Source: CAYZBF01 sp964476585
Lineage (GTDB): Bacteria > Hydrothermota > UBA3072
Direction: 5' to 3'
Assembly: GCA_964476585.1 (NCBI GenBank)
Contig: CAYZBF010000018.1
Location: 1 to 42,132 of the forward strand
DNA: 42,132 bases
The position numbers and the translations under genes were made by a program. The notes under the pieces were generated by a model, which was not told the DNA's origin, searched no databases, and saw only the letters and a program-made list of their open reading frames with translations. Positions 25,578-33,807 of the stretch are shown in pieces (position 1 is the stretch's first letter; each line of letters opens with the position of its first letter).

Positions 25578-27527
25578 TTATACCTCCTTTTTTATTGGCT
25601 CTATTCTGGTATACCTACCAGCAAATCCAAGTGGCTCGAACTTCTCGCCCCCCCCCTCATAGAAATATGAGAAGAACTCTGCAAATTGAAGCCTCATTGT
25701 ATGAACGAATCCACTTAGAGTATTTATAGCAAGCGAGAATATATGCCCTCCTATGAATACAAAAACAGCCAGGATTGGGCCAACCACAGGAAACATATCT
25801 TTGATTAGCACAGTAAGCACATTGACAGACATAGCAAGTCCTGCTGTCACAAGTCCTAAAGCCATTATTCTACTATAGGATAAGATATTTCCAAGGAAAC
25901 CAATCAGCCCTCTGAATAAAGTGAAAGCACCCTTGGCAATCTGTTTGAACCATGAATTACTTCTCCAGGAAAAAAGAAGTATCATAATCAGTGGCAAGAA
26001 GACAAGATAGCTAAAAATCTTTATCTTTGTAGCATAGCCTATAGCAAGAAAGATAAAGAATAGGACCCAGGATATTTCATTGGCAGATGCATCTAAGAAC
26101 TTTCTCTTTTTCAATTTTTCCTTTATTGAAATCAAAAGCCCTGTTCCAATCTGAATCACTCCAAACCCTAATGAGAGGTAGAGAAAATTAAGTGGGTTTT
26201 CAAAGGGATTAAGAAGCATGAAACGATGCCTGAAAGTGAAAAGTGCTGGGAATAGACGATCTATATCTCCAAGCCACCCCCCAGTTATTGCTCCTGCGAA
26301 TATAGTGAAAATACCTCCCACTACGAATATCCAGAGATATTTCTTGCCTTCCGGAAGTCTCCGCATCAAAAGAAATCCGATAATCACGAGAAGAAGCCCA
26401 TACATAGCATCTGTTAAACAGAAGGCAAAGAATAGACCGAAGAATAAACCTACATACGGAGAAGGGTCTATTTCATTTGACTTCGGGTATGCATAGAGTC
26501 CGGTTAGAGCCTCATAGGGTTTCGCAAGTTTGTTATTCTTGAGTTTTATAGGTGGATTTTCATCTTCTCTTGGTGCAGTCCATTTAAGGTCAACACCAGA
26601 ATGAGATGATATGAGATCTTGTAGAAGGTGTGTATCTTCTTCATCAATCCACCCTTCTATAAAAAAAACTTCTCTAGACGCGAGGGCTCTATTGAGCACC
26701 TCGGTTCTTTTCAATCTGGAACCAAAATAATCGTAGAGGACGAGAAATCTATCAAATTCATCACTCTTCCGTGCTATCCATTTAGAAATTCCTGATAATT
26801 CTTTCTCAATTTTTTTTATTTCTTTTTTACATTGAGATACAATCCCTTTAGGGGATATTTTTTCATCACGGAAATCCACCAACTCTGCATCGAAATCCTG
26901 TATTGCCTCATCAAATTCACTTTCAAATCCTTTATAAATTATGAACAGAATTCCTGTGTACATTCCATTTTCAAAGATTATTGTAGAATCTACAGGGATT
27001 TCTTTTATATGTTCTTCTATTTCTTCCTTCTTTGCTTTTATTTTATATAGTTTGACTATTACATCTTCTATAGATTTAATCTCAGAAAAGGGGATTTTGA
27101 TCTTTATCCATTCCTCATAAAAATCTTTCGTTTCTTTAAGGTCAGTCAGTTTATTCCTTAGATGATAACGGTATTCGTCACAGGTGCAAATCTCCTTTAT
27201 CTCATTTCTATTGAAATTCTTCACAATAGAATGATACTCATCCGGAGACAGACCCATCCTTATGTCAATGAATTGTTCAAGAACTCCTTTACTCTCAGAA
27301 TAGGGTTTTAGAACCTCAATAACCCTCTCGAGTTCATGAAATATCTTCTCTGCTTCCTCGTCAATTAGTTCCCTCTCAGGTACGAGGTCAGGATATTCTT
27401 CTGCAAGGGATGAGGAGCGTGAATCCGAGATATGGAAGACTTCAAGATTTTGAAGTTCCTCCATGAATTTCTCCCGGTCATCTTCATATAATAGAAAAGT
27501 TGCTTTCGAAAGCTTAGCAAGTCCCAT
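25578..27527 (-). CDS. atpI: V-type ATPase subunit I (stator, a-like)
   Basis: 649 residues. The N-terminal half (1-350) is cytosolic and partly coiled coil, with MGLAKLSKATFLLYEDDREK at the start. From about 360 there are seven or eight membrane helices: YVGLFFGLFFAFCLTDAMYG is the characteristic first one, and GNILSYSRIMALGLVTAGLA near 555-575 contains the conserved arginine facing the rotor glutamate. GHIFSLAINTLSGFVHTMRL and QFAEFFSYFYEGGG are diagnostic. It forms the ion half-channels with the K-ring. Confidence 0.95.
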   Translation of the reverse strand: MGLAKLSKATFLLYEDDREKFMEELQNLEVFHISDSRSSSLAEEYPDLVPERELIDEEAEKIFHELERVIEVLKPYSESKGVLEQFIDIRMGLSPDEYHSIVKNFNRNEIKEICTCDEYRYHLRNKLTDLKETKDFYEEWIKIKIPFSEIKSIEDVIVKLYKIKAKKEEIEEHIKEIPVDSTIIFENGMYTGILFIIYKGFESEFDEAIQDFDAELVDFRDEKISPKGIVSQCKKEIKKIEKELSGISKWIARKSDEFDRFLVLYDYFGSRLKRTEVLNRALASREVFFIEGWIDEEDTHLLQDLISSHSGVDLKWTAPREDENPPIKLKNNKLAKPYEALTGLYAYPKSNEIDPSPYVGLFFGLFFAFCLTDAMYGLLLVIIGFLLMRRLPEGKKYLWIFVVGGIFTIFAGAITGGWLGDIDRLFPALFTFRHRFMLLNPFENPLNFLYLSLGFGVIQIGTGLLISIKEKLKKRKFLDASANEISWVLFFIFLAIGYATKIKIFSYLVFLPLIMILLFSWRSNSWFKQIAKGAFTLFRGLIGFLGNILSYSRIMALGLVTAGLAMSVNVLTVLIKDMFPVVGPILAVFVFIGGHIFSLAINTLSGFVHTMRLQFAEFFSYFYEGGGEKFEPLGFAGRYTRIEPIKKEV

Positions 27528-27848
27528 CTATTTGTCTTTGTTTAAAATCCTATTTACAACAAGCTTAGTGGCTTCGCCTAATTTCTTCTCAGCCTGTTTT
27601 TTTATCTTATTTATTTCTGTTTCCATTTCTTTTCCCAACTTTTTCTTTTTCTTTTCTGCTTCCTTCTTTCCCTCTTCCCTCTTCTGTTGAATAATTTTCG
27701 CTACTTCTTCTTCAGCCTCACTTATAATAGCTTTAGCCTTATTCTTTGCCTCATCTATGACTTTCCTCGCTTCTTCACTTGCTTTCTTAATTATTTCATT
27801 TGCTTTCTTTTCCGCCTCTTTTATCTCCTTAATAAGCGCTTCTGGCAT
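27528..27848 (-). CDS. V-type ATPase subunit G/H (peripheral stalk coiled coil)
   Basis: 106 residues, almost entirely charged helix (IKEIKEAEKKANEIIKKASE, KKLGKEMETEINKIKKQAEK). It matches the archaeal H / Enterococcus NtpF position: first gene of the operon, abutting subunit I. It pairs with subunit E as the peripheral stalk. AGGAGGTAGG precedes the ATG. Sequence alone is low complexity, so the identity rests mainly on context. Confidence 0.85.
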   Translation of the reverse strand: MPEALIKEIKEAEKKANEIIKKASEEARKVIDEAKNKAKAIISEAEEEVAKIIQQKREEGKKEAEKKKKKLGKEMETEINKIKKQAEKKLGEATKLVVNRILNKDK

Positions 27849-27869
27849 CCTACCTCCTTTGCTTGATTT

Positions 27870-27897
27870 AAGATACGAAGAAAAAATCCCCTGTCAA
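27870..27897 (-). promoter_or_regulatory. Putative promoter of the V-ATPase operon
   Basis: On the minus strand TTGACA (27897-27892), 16 bases, TATCTT (27875-27870), about 20 bases before the first ATG and upstream of AGGAGG. The short leader leaves little room for regulation in the transcript. Confidence 0.6.
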
Positions 27898-27939
27898 GGA
27901 ACTTTTTAATTCCTTCTCCCCACCGTAATTTTAACCTCT

Positions 27940-27960
27940 CGCAAAGACGCAAAGAAAAGG
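27940..27960. repeat. CGCAAAGA tandem intergenic repeat
   Basis: CGCAAAGACGCAAAGAAAAG repeats with a 9-base period. The same core occurs at 41251-41270 (ACGCAAAGAACGCAAAGAC). Confidence 0.55.
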
Positions 27961-28018
27961 TACTTAGTTTATTTGTTGATTTGTAAATTAATTTATTATT
28001 AAAAAATCGCCAAACCCC

Positions 28019-28175
28019 AACTTCGGACATCGGACTTCGGACTTTTTTATATAAACTCACCTAATCCTTAATCCTGAACTGACCCCTCGATCCCTTGATT
28101 GATGACTCTTGACTCTCGGCTAACTATTCTTTGAACCCTTGACCCCTTGAATCCTCGAATCCTAAAGATCGGCTT
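28019..28175. repeat. Degenerate short-period repeat running into the mrdA 3' end
   Basis: ACTTCGGACATCGGACTTCG, CCTAATCCTTAATCC, GACCCCTCGATCCCTTGATT, and then ACCCTTGACCCCTTGAATCC with further TCGAATCC words. The period is about 7-9 bases. The last part overlaps the final codons of mrdA. Confidence 0.65.
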
Positions 28176-29887
28176 TTCTCATTTTCAAGGTATCTCTTTA
28201 TTATCTTTGTAGTTATTGGGGCAGCATATGCACTCCCATGGCCTGTGTTTTCAATTACTGTAAAAACCACTATTTGAGGAGTTTCAAAGGGGGCAAAACC
28301 GACAAATAAGGAATGATCTTCACCCATGGGATTTTGTGCTGTCCCAGTTTTGCCAGCAACGGTAATATCTTTCAATCGAGAGCGATAAGCAGTGCCCTTT
28401 CTATCATTCACCACTGCTTTCATAGCTTCTCGGATGATATTAATAGTGGCAGAAGGGAGAGAAAGGTCTATCTTTTTGGGATGGGTTGCCTTCACAATCC
28501 CTCCGTTTTTATCCCTTATCTCTTTGATTATGTGTGGAGTAAGGGTCCATCCCCCATTTGCTAATACTGAAAAGAAGGTAACCATCTGAAGGGGGGTAAC
28601 GAGTATCTCGCCCTGACCAATAGCAAGATTTGCGAGAACTCCTCTGCCCCACCCTCTGCTACCATATTTCTCATTATACCATTCTCGGGATGGAAGAAAC
28701 CCTTTCTTCTCACCTGGTAGATCTATACCACATTCTTCTCCAAACCCCAGTTTTCTCGCTCCTTCTGCCATTTCCTCCAGGGTCATACTCATACCTACCT
28801 GGTAGAAAAAGATATCGCAAGATTGTATAATAGCATTCATAAGTTGCAGTTTCCCATGCCTTTTCCAGCAACCAAAATAACGATCTCCGATGCGCAAACT
28901 TTCCTCACAGGGTTGAAATTCAGTGAATTCATCCATCACTTTATTCTGAAGTGCTATTATTGCCGTAGGTATCTTGAATATCGAACCTGGCGGATACTCA
29001 CCACATATTATCCGATCCCACAAAGGAGCATCTTCCCTATTTCTTAAACTGTCCCACTCATATACCGGGATTCCGGCCGTCATCTTGTTTGCAGGATATC
29101 CTGGTTTTGAATAATAAAGAAGTATTTCTCCATTCTGTGGATCCATTGCAACCGAAGCTGCACAGAGAAAATCCTTGAGTAAGGAATCGGTATAAAGGGT
29201 AAGATCCTTTGATATTGTAAGGTAGAGATCCATCCCCCTTTTTGAGGTTCGCGTCTTAGAACCGTCGAATCGTTTCACGACTCTACCTCTTACATCTACT
29301 TCGACAAAGGAGAATCCTTTCTTACCTCGAAGATACTGTTCCGCTTCCCTCTCTACACCCTTCTTACCTACGATATCACCCTTTTGGTAAATTCCTTTAA
29401 GATTTCTCAGCTCCTCATCGCTAATCTCTCCTGTGTAACCTAAAAAGTGCGACATAATAAGGTTATAGGGATAATAACGGACCGGTTCAGTAATAACTCT
29501 AACTGAAGAAAAGTCTTCCTGTTTTTCACTTATTTTGGAAACTTCTTCAAAGGATACTCGCCTCATACAGGATGTCCTAAAATGTGGCCTTACTTTCCTA
29601 TGAATAGCTTCTTCTTTCATGTCAAGAACCTGAGATAGTCGTAAAATCTCACCGGAATCCACCTGATAGGGATCAATTACGAGCGAATAAGACGGACGAG
29701 ATTCGGCAAGTATTTCCCCTTCTCGTGAGAATATTTTACCGCGTGGCGCAGGTATAACCTCTCTCCTTAACCGGTCCCTCTCCGATAATAGCTCATAGTA
29801 ATCCGTCTTCAAAACCTGCAACTGGAATAATCTCCCTACAAGGCATATTAGGATAAATAATATCAATAATCTTAGAGGTGATTTCAT
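28124..29887 (-). CDS. mrdA: Penicillin-binding protein 2 (elongasome transpeptidase)
   Basis: 587 residues. One N-terminal membrane helix (4-22), dimerisation domain with APRGKIFSREGEILAES (47-63), and transpeptidase domain with S302 in PPGSIFK, SCD at 356-358 and KTG at 513-515. It cross-links peptidoglycan during lateral wall growth together with MreBCD. The ATG overlaps mreD by 4 bases. No rodA follows; downstream is a repeat tract. The last dozen residues (GFEDSRGQGFKE) are encoded by that repeat (GGATTCGAGGATTCAAGGGG on the minus strand) and extend past the usual end of the family. Confidence 0.95.
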   Translation of the reverse strand: MKSPLRLLILFILICLVGRLFQLQVLKTDYYELLSERDRLRREVIPAPRGKIFSREGEILAESRPSYSLVIDPYQVDSGEILRLSQVLDMKEEAIHRKVRPHFRTSCMRRVSFEEVSKISEKQEDFSSVRVITEPVRYYPYNLIMSHFLGYTGEISDEELRNLKGIYQKGDIVGKKGVEREAEQYLRGKKGFSFVEVDVRGRVVKRFDGSKTRTSKRGMDLYLTISKDLTLYTDSLLKDFLCAASVAMDPQNGEILLYYSKPGYPANKMTAGIPVYEWDSLRNREDAPLWDRIICGEYPPGSIFKIPTAIIALQNKVMDEFTEFQPCEESLRIGDRYFGCWKRHGKLQLMNAIIQSCDIFFYQVGMSMTLEEMAEGARKLGFGEECGIDLPGEKKGFLPSREWYNEKYGSRGWGRGVLANLAIGQGEILVTPLQMVTFFSVLANGGWTLTPHIIKEIRDKNGGIVKATHPKKIDLSLPSATINIIREAMKAVVNDRKGTAYRSRLKDITVAGKTGTAQNPMGEDHSLFVGFAPFETPQIVVFTVIENTGHGSAYAAPITTKIIKRYLENEKSRSLGFEDSRGQGFKE

Positions 29888-30345
29888 CTCGCTCTCTTTA
29901 TTAAATATAATATACCCATCCCGATTATGGTAGTAAGGATAGATTCAGGAAGGACATTAGTGATTAAATGCAGAAAAAAGAGTTTAGCTGAAAGGCCTTG
30001 GACTAATAGCTCAATGAGTCCTGCCAAAAAGGTTGCAATAAAAAGTACTATCAAAGAACGGTATTCATACTTATAGATTTTATCACGAAATGCAACAATG
30101 ACAAAGGTGAGTGAGGAAAAAACAAGAGAATAAAACCCAAAGTGAACAGAAAAAAAGGTTCCGTAAAGGATTCCAATTAAAAAACCAATATATAGTCCAT
30201 AATAACCATTCCAGAAGAGAGTTACAAAATATAAAAGGATGATTATTGAATTGAAAGAAACATTTCCTATAGATAGTAAATCTGAAAAGTTAATCCTTAA
30301 TACAAGAGCAATGAGTGAAAGTACAACAACTATAAATATCCTCAT
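29884..30345 (-). CDS. mreD: Rod shape-determining membrane protein MreD
   Basis: 153 residues with five to six hydrophobic helices (e.g. 5-20 VVVLSLIALVLRI, 35-62, 70-90, 100-118, 130-148). Sequence of MreD is poorly conserved, so identity rests on size, topology and position between mreC and mrdA. It starts within the mreC stop (ATGA) and ends overlapping mrdA. It links the MreB/MreC scaffold to the wall-synthesis enzymes in the inner membrane. Confidence 0.85.
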   Translation of the reverse strand: MRIFIVVVLSLIALVLRINFSDLLSIGNVSFNSIIILLYFVTLFWNGYYGLYIGFLIGILYGTFFSVHFGFYSLVFSSLTFVIVAFRDKIYKYEYRSLIVLFIATFLAGLIELLVQGLSAKLFFLHLITNVLPESILTTIIGMGILYLIKRAR

Positions 30346-31094
30346 CGCTTAATCACAAAAACAACATCTGGATTATTGAAATCTTCAAATGGCTCAACCT
30401 CTATCTTTGATTTGTAAGTAGATTCGCCTCTAATAATCTTAGTTACTTTGCCAATCCTAAGGCCTCTGGGAAAGATAGAACCTCTCCCTGAGGTAACTAT
30501 TGTATCTCCTGCTTCAACATCAGCGTATAGGGGAACACCTTCCAGGTAAAATTTCATATCCCACTTGAGTATTCCTTTCACATCGCTTCTCTGGTCTATT
30601 GCAGATAGGGCGACGTTATAGTTCATCAAAGTTTGAATGACGGCACTTTCACTTCCAACCTTTAATACCTTACCAAATACTCCATCAAAACCTATTACGG
30701 CATCATCTTCCTCAATCCCTTTTAAAGATCCTTTGGAGATTACATAAGAGATATTAACCATTTCAGGAAGTTTGTTTACGATTACAGCTGGTATTATGTC
30801 CAGAGGAAAATTAGATTGGAATCCTAATATCTTCCTGAATTCTTCGTTCTCCTGCTTTAGTGTCCGGTATATCTGCCTCTCATATGATAACTCTGCGATC
30901 TCTTTTTGGAGGCTTTTATTCTTTTCTTCACATTTTTTACATTCTGCCCACTGATTGACCACTCCTCTAATCCTTGGTGAAAAAAATTTATATAACTGAC
31001 TATTTAAAGGTACCTTTAATCTTGAATCGATTATTATTAAGAATAGGGAGACCAGTGTAAGCAGTATATAGGTTAATACAAATTTTTTTTTCAA
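30342..31094 (-). CDS. mreC: Rod shape-determining protein MreC
   Basis: 250 residues. One membrane helix (about 4-22), a coiled coil about 50-90 (CKKCEEKNKSLQKEIAELSY), and the periplasmic double beta-barrel about 100-248 with VISKGSLKGIEEDDAVIGFD and GKVLKVGSESAVIQTLMNYN, both characteristic. It activates PBP2. The start is TTG three bases after the mreB stop. C46 and C49 in the coiled-coil region form an unusual CKKC motif. Confidence 0.93.
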   Translation of the reverse strand: MKKKFVLTYILLTLVSLFLIIIDSRLKVPLNSQLYKFFSPRIRGVVNQWAECKKCEEKNKSLQKEIAELSYERQIYRTLKQENEEFRKILGFQSNFPLDIIPAVIVNKLPEMVNISYVISKGSLKGIEEDDAVIGFDGVFGKVLKVGSESAVIQTLMNYNVALSAIDQRSDVKGILKWDMKFYLEGVPLYADVEAGDTIVTSGRGSIFPRGLRIGKVTKIIRGESTYKSKIEVEPFEDFNNPDVVFVIKR

Positions 31095-31097
31095 ATC

Positions 31098-32138
31098 TTA
31101 TCCCGGGTCCATCAAGAGATCTCTGTTCTCATCCAGATTTTCTAATATCATCCCTGTGCCTTTAACAACACACCGCAAGGGATCTTCTGATACTGTTACC
31201 CTTATACCTGTGGATCCATATATCATTTGATCTATGCCTTTGAGTAGAGCTCCACCTCCAGTAAGCATGAGACCCTTTTCTAAAATATCAGAAGCAAGTT
31301 CAGGTGGCGTCTCACTCAAGGCCTTTTTGATTGCATTCTTTATGAGTCCCAGAGACTCTTTCATGGCTTCCCTCACTTCTTCGGAATCCATATTCACTTT
31401 GGTTGGTATGCCAGCTATTAAATCTCGCCCTCTAACCTCCATTTCTTCATTCTTTATTGAAGGATGAGCAGAGCCAATTCTCTTCTTAATATTCTCTGCC
31501 GTAGCCTTTCCTACAGCTAAATTATACCTGTCGTACATATAAATTTGTATTGCCTCGTCCAACTCATTACCAGCAATTTTTATTGAAACCTTGTTTACAA
31601 TTCCAGACATCGCTATAATAGCGATCTCGGTGGTTCCCCCACCTATATCAATTATCATATTGCCAGAAGGAGCTTTAACAGGTAATCCGACACCCAAAGC
31701 CGCCGCAACTGGTTCGGAAACCAAATATACTTCTCTCGCTCCGGATTCCTCCACTGAATTAATTACTGCTCTTTTCTCAACCGGAGTTATTCCTGAAGGC
31801 ACTGCAACTACAATACGAGGCCTTAAAAATAGCTTCTTCCTCTGGGCCTTCTGTATAAAATACCTTAACATCTCTTCAACTAACTTAAAATCCGCAATTA
31901 CACCATCTTCCATTGGCTTAACGATTATAATCTCATCTGGTGTCCGTCCCAACATCTCCTTTACCTCTTTACCAGCCGAAATCATCTTTCCAGTTTTACG
32001 CTCTTGAGCAACCATCGAATCCTCTTCCAGAACTATACCTTCTCCCGCTGTATAAATGAGAGTGTTGGTGGTTCCAAGGTCAATTGCCATATCTAAGCTT
32101 TCCAGAGACAGCCATTTAAAAGGTAACCTAAAGGGCAT
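31098..32138 (-). CDS. mreB: Rod shape-determining actin homologue MreB
   Basis: 346 residues, full length. MAIDLGTTNTLIYTAGEGIV is the phosphate-1 motif, IIDIGGGTTEIAIIAMSGIV phosphate-2, and GLMLTGGGALLKGIDQMIYG the adenosine motif. It polymerises along the inner membrane and guides wall synthesis. Start ATG follows AGGAGG; a promoter-like pair lies at 32186-32213. First gene of the mreBCD-mrdA operon. Confidence 0.97.
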   Translation of the reverse strand: MPFRLPFKWLSLESLDMAIDLGTTNTLIYTAGEGIVLEEDSMVAQERKTGKMISAGKEVKEMLGRTPDEIIIVKPMEDGVIADFKLVEEMLRYFIQKAQRKKLFLRPRIVVAVPSGITPVEKRAVINSVEESGAREVYLVSEPVAAALGVGLPVKAPSGNMIIDIGGGTTEIAIIAMSGIVNKVSIKIAGNELDEAIQIYMYDRYNLAVGKATAENIKKRIGSAHPSIKNEEMEVRGRDLIAGIPTKVNMDSEEVREAMKESLGLIKNAIKKALSETPPELASDILEKGLMLTGGGALLKGIDQMIYGSTGIRVTVSEDPLRCVVKGTGMILENLDENRDLLMDPG

Positions 32139-32185
32139 ATCTTTCCTCCTAATTTATTTTTGCTATGCTTTTCTTTTTTCTTTTA

Positions 32186-32213
32186 ATGCTATTCTATTGA
32201 GTCTGAATGTCAA
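32186..32213 (-). promoter_or_regulatory. Putative promoter of the mre operon
   Basis: On the minus strand TTGACA (32213-32208), 16 bases, TAGCAT (32191-32186). The -35 is perfect and the -10 weak. It lies about 48 bases before the mreB ATG. Confidence 0.45.
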
Positions 32214-32282
32214 GTGGAAGTAAGTTTTCACACACTACACCCAGTCTCAAAACTATTTTAAAAAGATGATTTTTTGTTTTTT

Positions 32283-32350
32283 TCTGCATTCATCTGCGTC
32301 CTATTGCATTTTTCAATGGAGCGAAGCGACTATCTCTGTGTCTCTGTGGC
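32283..32350. repeat. CTGCGTC / TCTCTGTG intergenic repeat
   Basis: TCTGCATTCATCTGCGTCC (32283-32301) and TCTCTGTGTCTCTGTGGC (32333-32350) are tandem 9-10-base units. Their complements (GGACGCAGATGAATGCAGA, GCCACAGAGACACAGAGA) belong to the same kind of ACGCAGA/ACACAGAGA repeat as the tracts at 11435, 27940 and 41243. Confidence 0.6.
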
Positions 32351-32361
32351 AAAACAAAGAC

Positions 32362-32389
32362 TTGCACATTGGGGGAATAAAATTATAAT
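32362..32389 (+). promoter_or_regulatory. Strong promoter fused to the Mth938-domain gene start
   Basis: TTGCAC (32362-32367), 16 bases, perfect TATAAT (32384-32389). Only seven bases separate the -10 box from the ATG at 32397, so transcription should begin at or next to the start codon. Confidence 0.6.
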
Positions 32390-32396
32390 ATATTAT

Positions 32397-32741
32397 ATGC
32401 AAATAGAGAGTTACAGATTCGGTTCAATTAAGATTAGTGGAAGAATTTATAGAAAAGATGTAATAATATTCCCTGATAAGGTTTTTTCTCCATGGTGGAG
32501 AGAATCCGGTCACAGTTTATCAGTCAACGATATGAAGGAAGTTATTGCGTATAAACCTGATACATTAATTATTGGAACAGGAGCATATGGCGTTATGAGC
32601 GTTCCAAAATCCACACTTGAAGTTCTTGAAGAAAAAGGAATAGAAGTTATAATTCTAAAAACAAGAGATGCGGTTAGCGCATTTAACGAAGTAATAGAAA
32701 AAGAACGGGATGTAGTTGCATGTTTGCATCTCACCTGTTAA
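32397..32741 (+). CDS. Mth938-like domain protein (DUF498/NDUFAF3 fold)
   Basis: 114 residues. The start MQIESYRFGSIKISGRIYRK matches the family; the open frame extends 41 codons upstream only through intergenic repeat, so it is rejected. DTLIIGTGAYGVMSVPKSTL and LEEKGIEVIILKTRDAVSAF are the diagnostic strand-turn motifs. The family is widespread and includes the mitochondrial complex I assembly factor NDUFAF3; bacterial function is unknown. No ribosome binding site precedes the ATG, consistent with a leaderless transcript from the adjacent promoter. Confidence 0.85.
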   Translation: MQIESYRFGSIKISGRIYRKDVIIFPDKVFSPWWRESGHSLSVNDMKEVIAYKPDTLIIGTGAYGVMSVPKSTLEVLEEKGIEVIILKTRDAVSAFNEVIEKERDVVACLHLTC

Positions 32742-32779
32742 AATATCCCGCTACCATTGACATAAATTTAAATATTCTC

Positions 32780-32808
32780 TTGACAATATTCAATTTATAT
32801 AATATATT
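32780..32808 (+). promoter_or_regulatory. Putative promoter of the 320-residue protein gene
   Basis: TTGACA (32780-32785), 17 bases, TATATT (32803-32808), then AAAGGA ribosome binding site and ATG at 32829. It may also drive rsmI and the genes after it. Confidence 0.6.
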
Positions 32809-32828
32809 TAACCAAAAGGAATAAGATT

Positions 32829-33791
32829 ATGGGGTTTCCTAAAGGTAATTTATTATTAAAAAATGCAGGAATTCAATATGTCAATTTTGACAATATTTTG
32901 AATCAAGCAAAGAAGGCCAGGGATGGGCATCTCACTGGATATGTTGAGATAAAATATCCCGAGAGTTTGGAATACATTTTCTTCAAGGATGGCAACACAA
33001 TAAGCGCAGCTTTGAGAAAAGAAAACATTTACGAAGAACATCCTATTGAGGAGATAACAAAAAAGGCAAAGAACGCACCTTCTGGAACAGTTAATATACA
33101 TCAGATAGATAACAATCTTCTCCATATGATATTATCCATATTTAAGGAAAAGCCATTATTTGCTAATAAAAGAGTAGAAGAGATCAATATGGAATTCTTA
33201 TTCAAAAAACTTGGTGAACTCAACTTTAAAGGATTTCTTGCCCTTCAAAAAGGAGAGCGCTATTCTTTCGTTATGTTCCATGAGGGTAAACCCGATCTAA
33301 TTTATCCAACCAACAAAAACAGACAAAGAATCAACCTCTCTGCACTGATTGAATTATTGCACAAAGAAAAAGGAATGTTGGTAAGTATGTATAGGGGTAA
33401 AGATTTAGAAAAACAAGCCAACCCCGCTCTTATTGAACTCTATCTAAAATTCCTAAATGCAATGGTAAAATCATTTACTGAGGTAGTGGGTTCATCTATC
33501 TTAAGGAAAACATTTCTGCCTTCTCATGAGAACGCGATGAAATCATCGGAATTGCTACAAAATTTCAAAATCGAAGAAGATCTTACAATTCGTTATACTC
33601 CATTTATTGCAACAGATAAGGAAATAACAAAAGGTTTTGCTCTCTGGATTGACCAATTTTCCGATGCCATATTTGTGGTTCTCGGAAGAAAAACTGATGA
33701 AATAATACACAATTGTATAAAAGATTATCGCTTTGCATTAAAAAGTGCGAGATTCTTTGAACATTCTAAACTCTCCAGGCTGGATATCTAA
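32829..33791 (+). CDS. Unknown protein with two repeated alpha/beta domains
   Basis: 320 residues, no signal or membrane segment. Two segments look alike: 14-75 (FDNILNQAKKARDGHLTGYV, then ESLEYIFFKDGNTISAALR) and about 120-170 (EFLFKKLGELNFKGFLALQK, RYSFVMFHEGKPDLIYP). Both read helix, [LF]-x-G-[YF]-[VL]-x-[IL], strand, then F-x-x-G-x-x-x, similar to DUF4388/PATAN-type adaptor domains of bacterial signalling proteins. The C-terminal third (215-320) is mixed helix and strand with GFALWIDQFSDAIFVVLGRK. I suggest, without proof, a signalling or scaffold role. It has its own promoter and precedes rsmI by 16 bases. Confidence 0.65.
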   Translation: MGFPKGNLLLKNAGIQYVNFDNILNQAKKARDGHLTGYVEIKYPESLEYIFFKDGNTISAALRKENIYEEHPIEEITKKAKNAPSGTVNIHQIDNNLLHMILSIFKEKPLFANKRVEEINMEFLFKKLGELNFKGFLALQKGERYSFVMFHEGKPDLIYPTNKNRQRINLSALIELLHKEKGMLVSMYRGKDLEKQANPALIELYLKFLNAMVKSFTEVVGSSILRKTFLPSHENAMKSSELLQNFKIEEDLTIRYTPFIATDKEITKGFALWIDQFSDAIFVVLGRKTDEIIHNCIKDYRFALKSARFFEHSKLSRLDI

Positions 33792-33807
33792 TAGGAAAAG
33801 ATAAAAT

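Noticed and set aside
19423..27848. F-type ATP synthase as an alternative reading of the operon
   Set aside because: The non-homologous insertion in subunit A, the B subunit without GKT, subunits C, D, F and I, and the gene order are all of V/A type.
27821..28060. 79-codon minus-strand frame upstream of the V-ATPase
   Set aside because: It overlaps the promoter, the repeats and the start of subunit G/H, and its translation is not protein-like.
27849..28123. CRISPR array, considered for the repeat tracts
   Set aside because: Units are 7-12 bases, degenerate and without spacers of constant length; no cas genes are present.
32274..32396. 41-codon N-terminal extension of the Mth938-domain protein
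   Set aside because: It reads through the intergenic repeat and the promoter; the family start is MQIESYRF.
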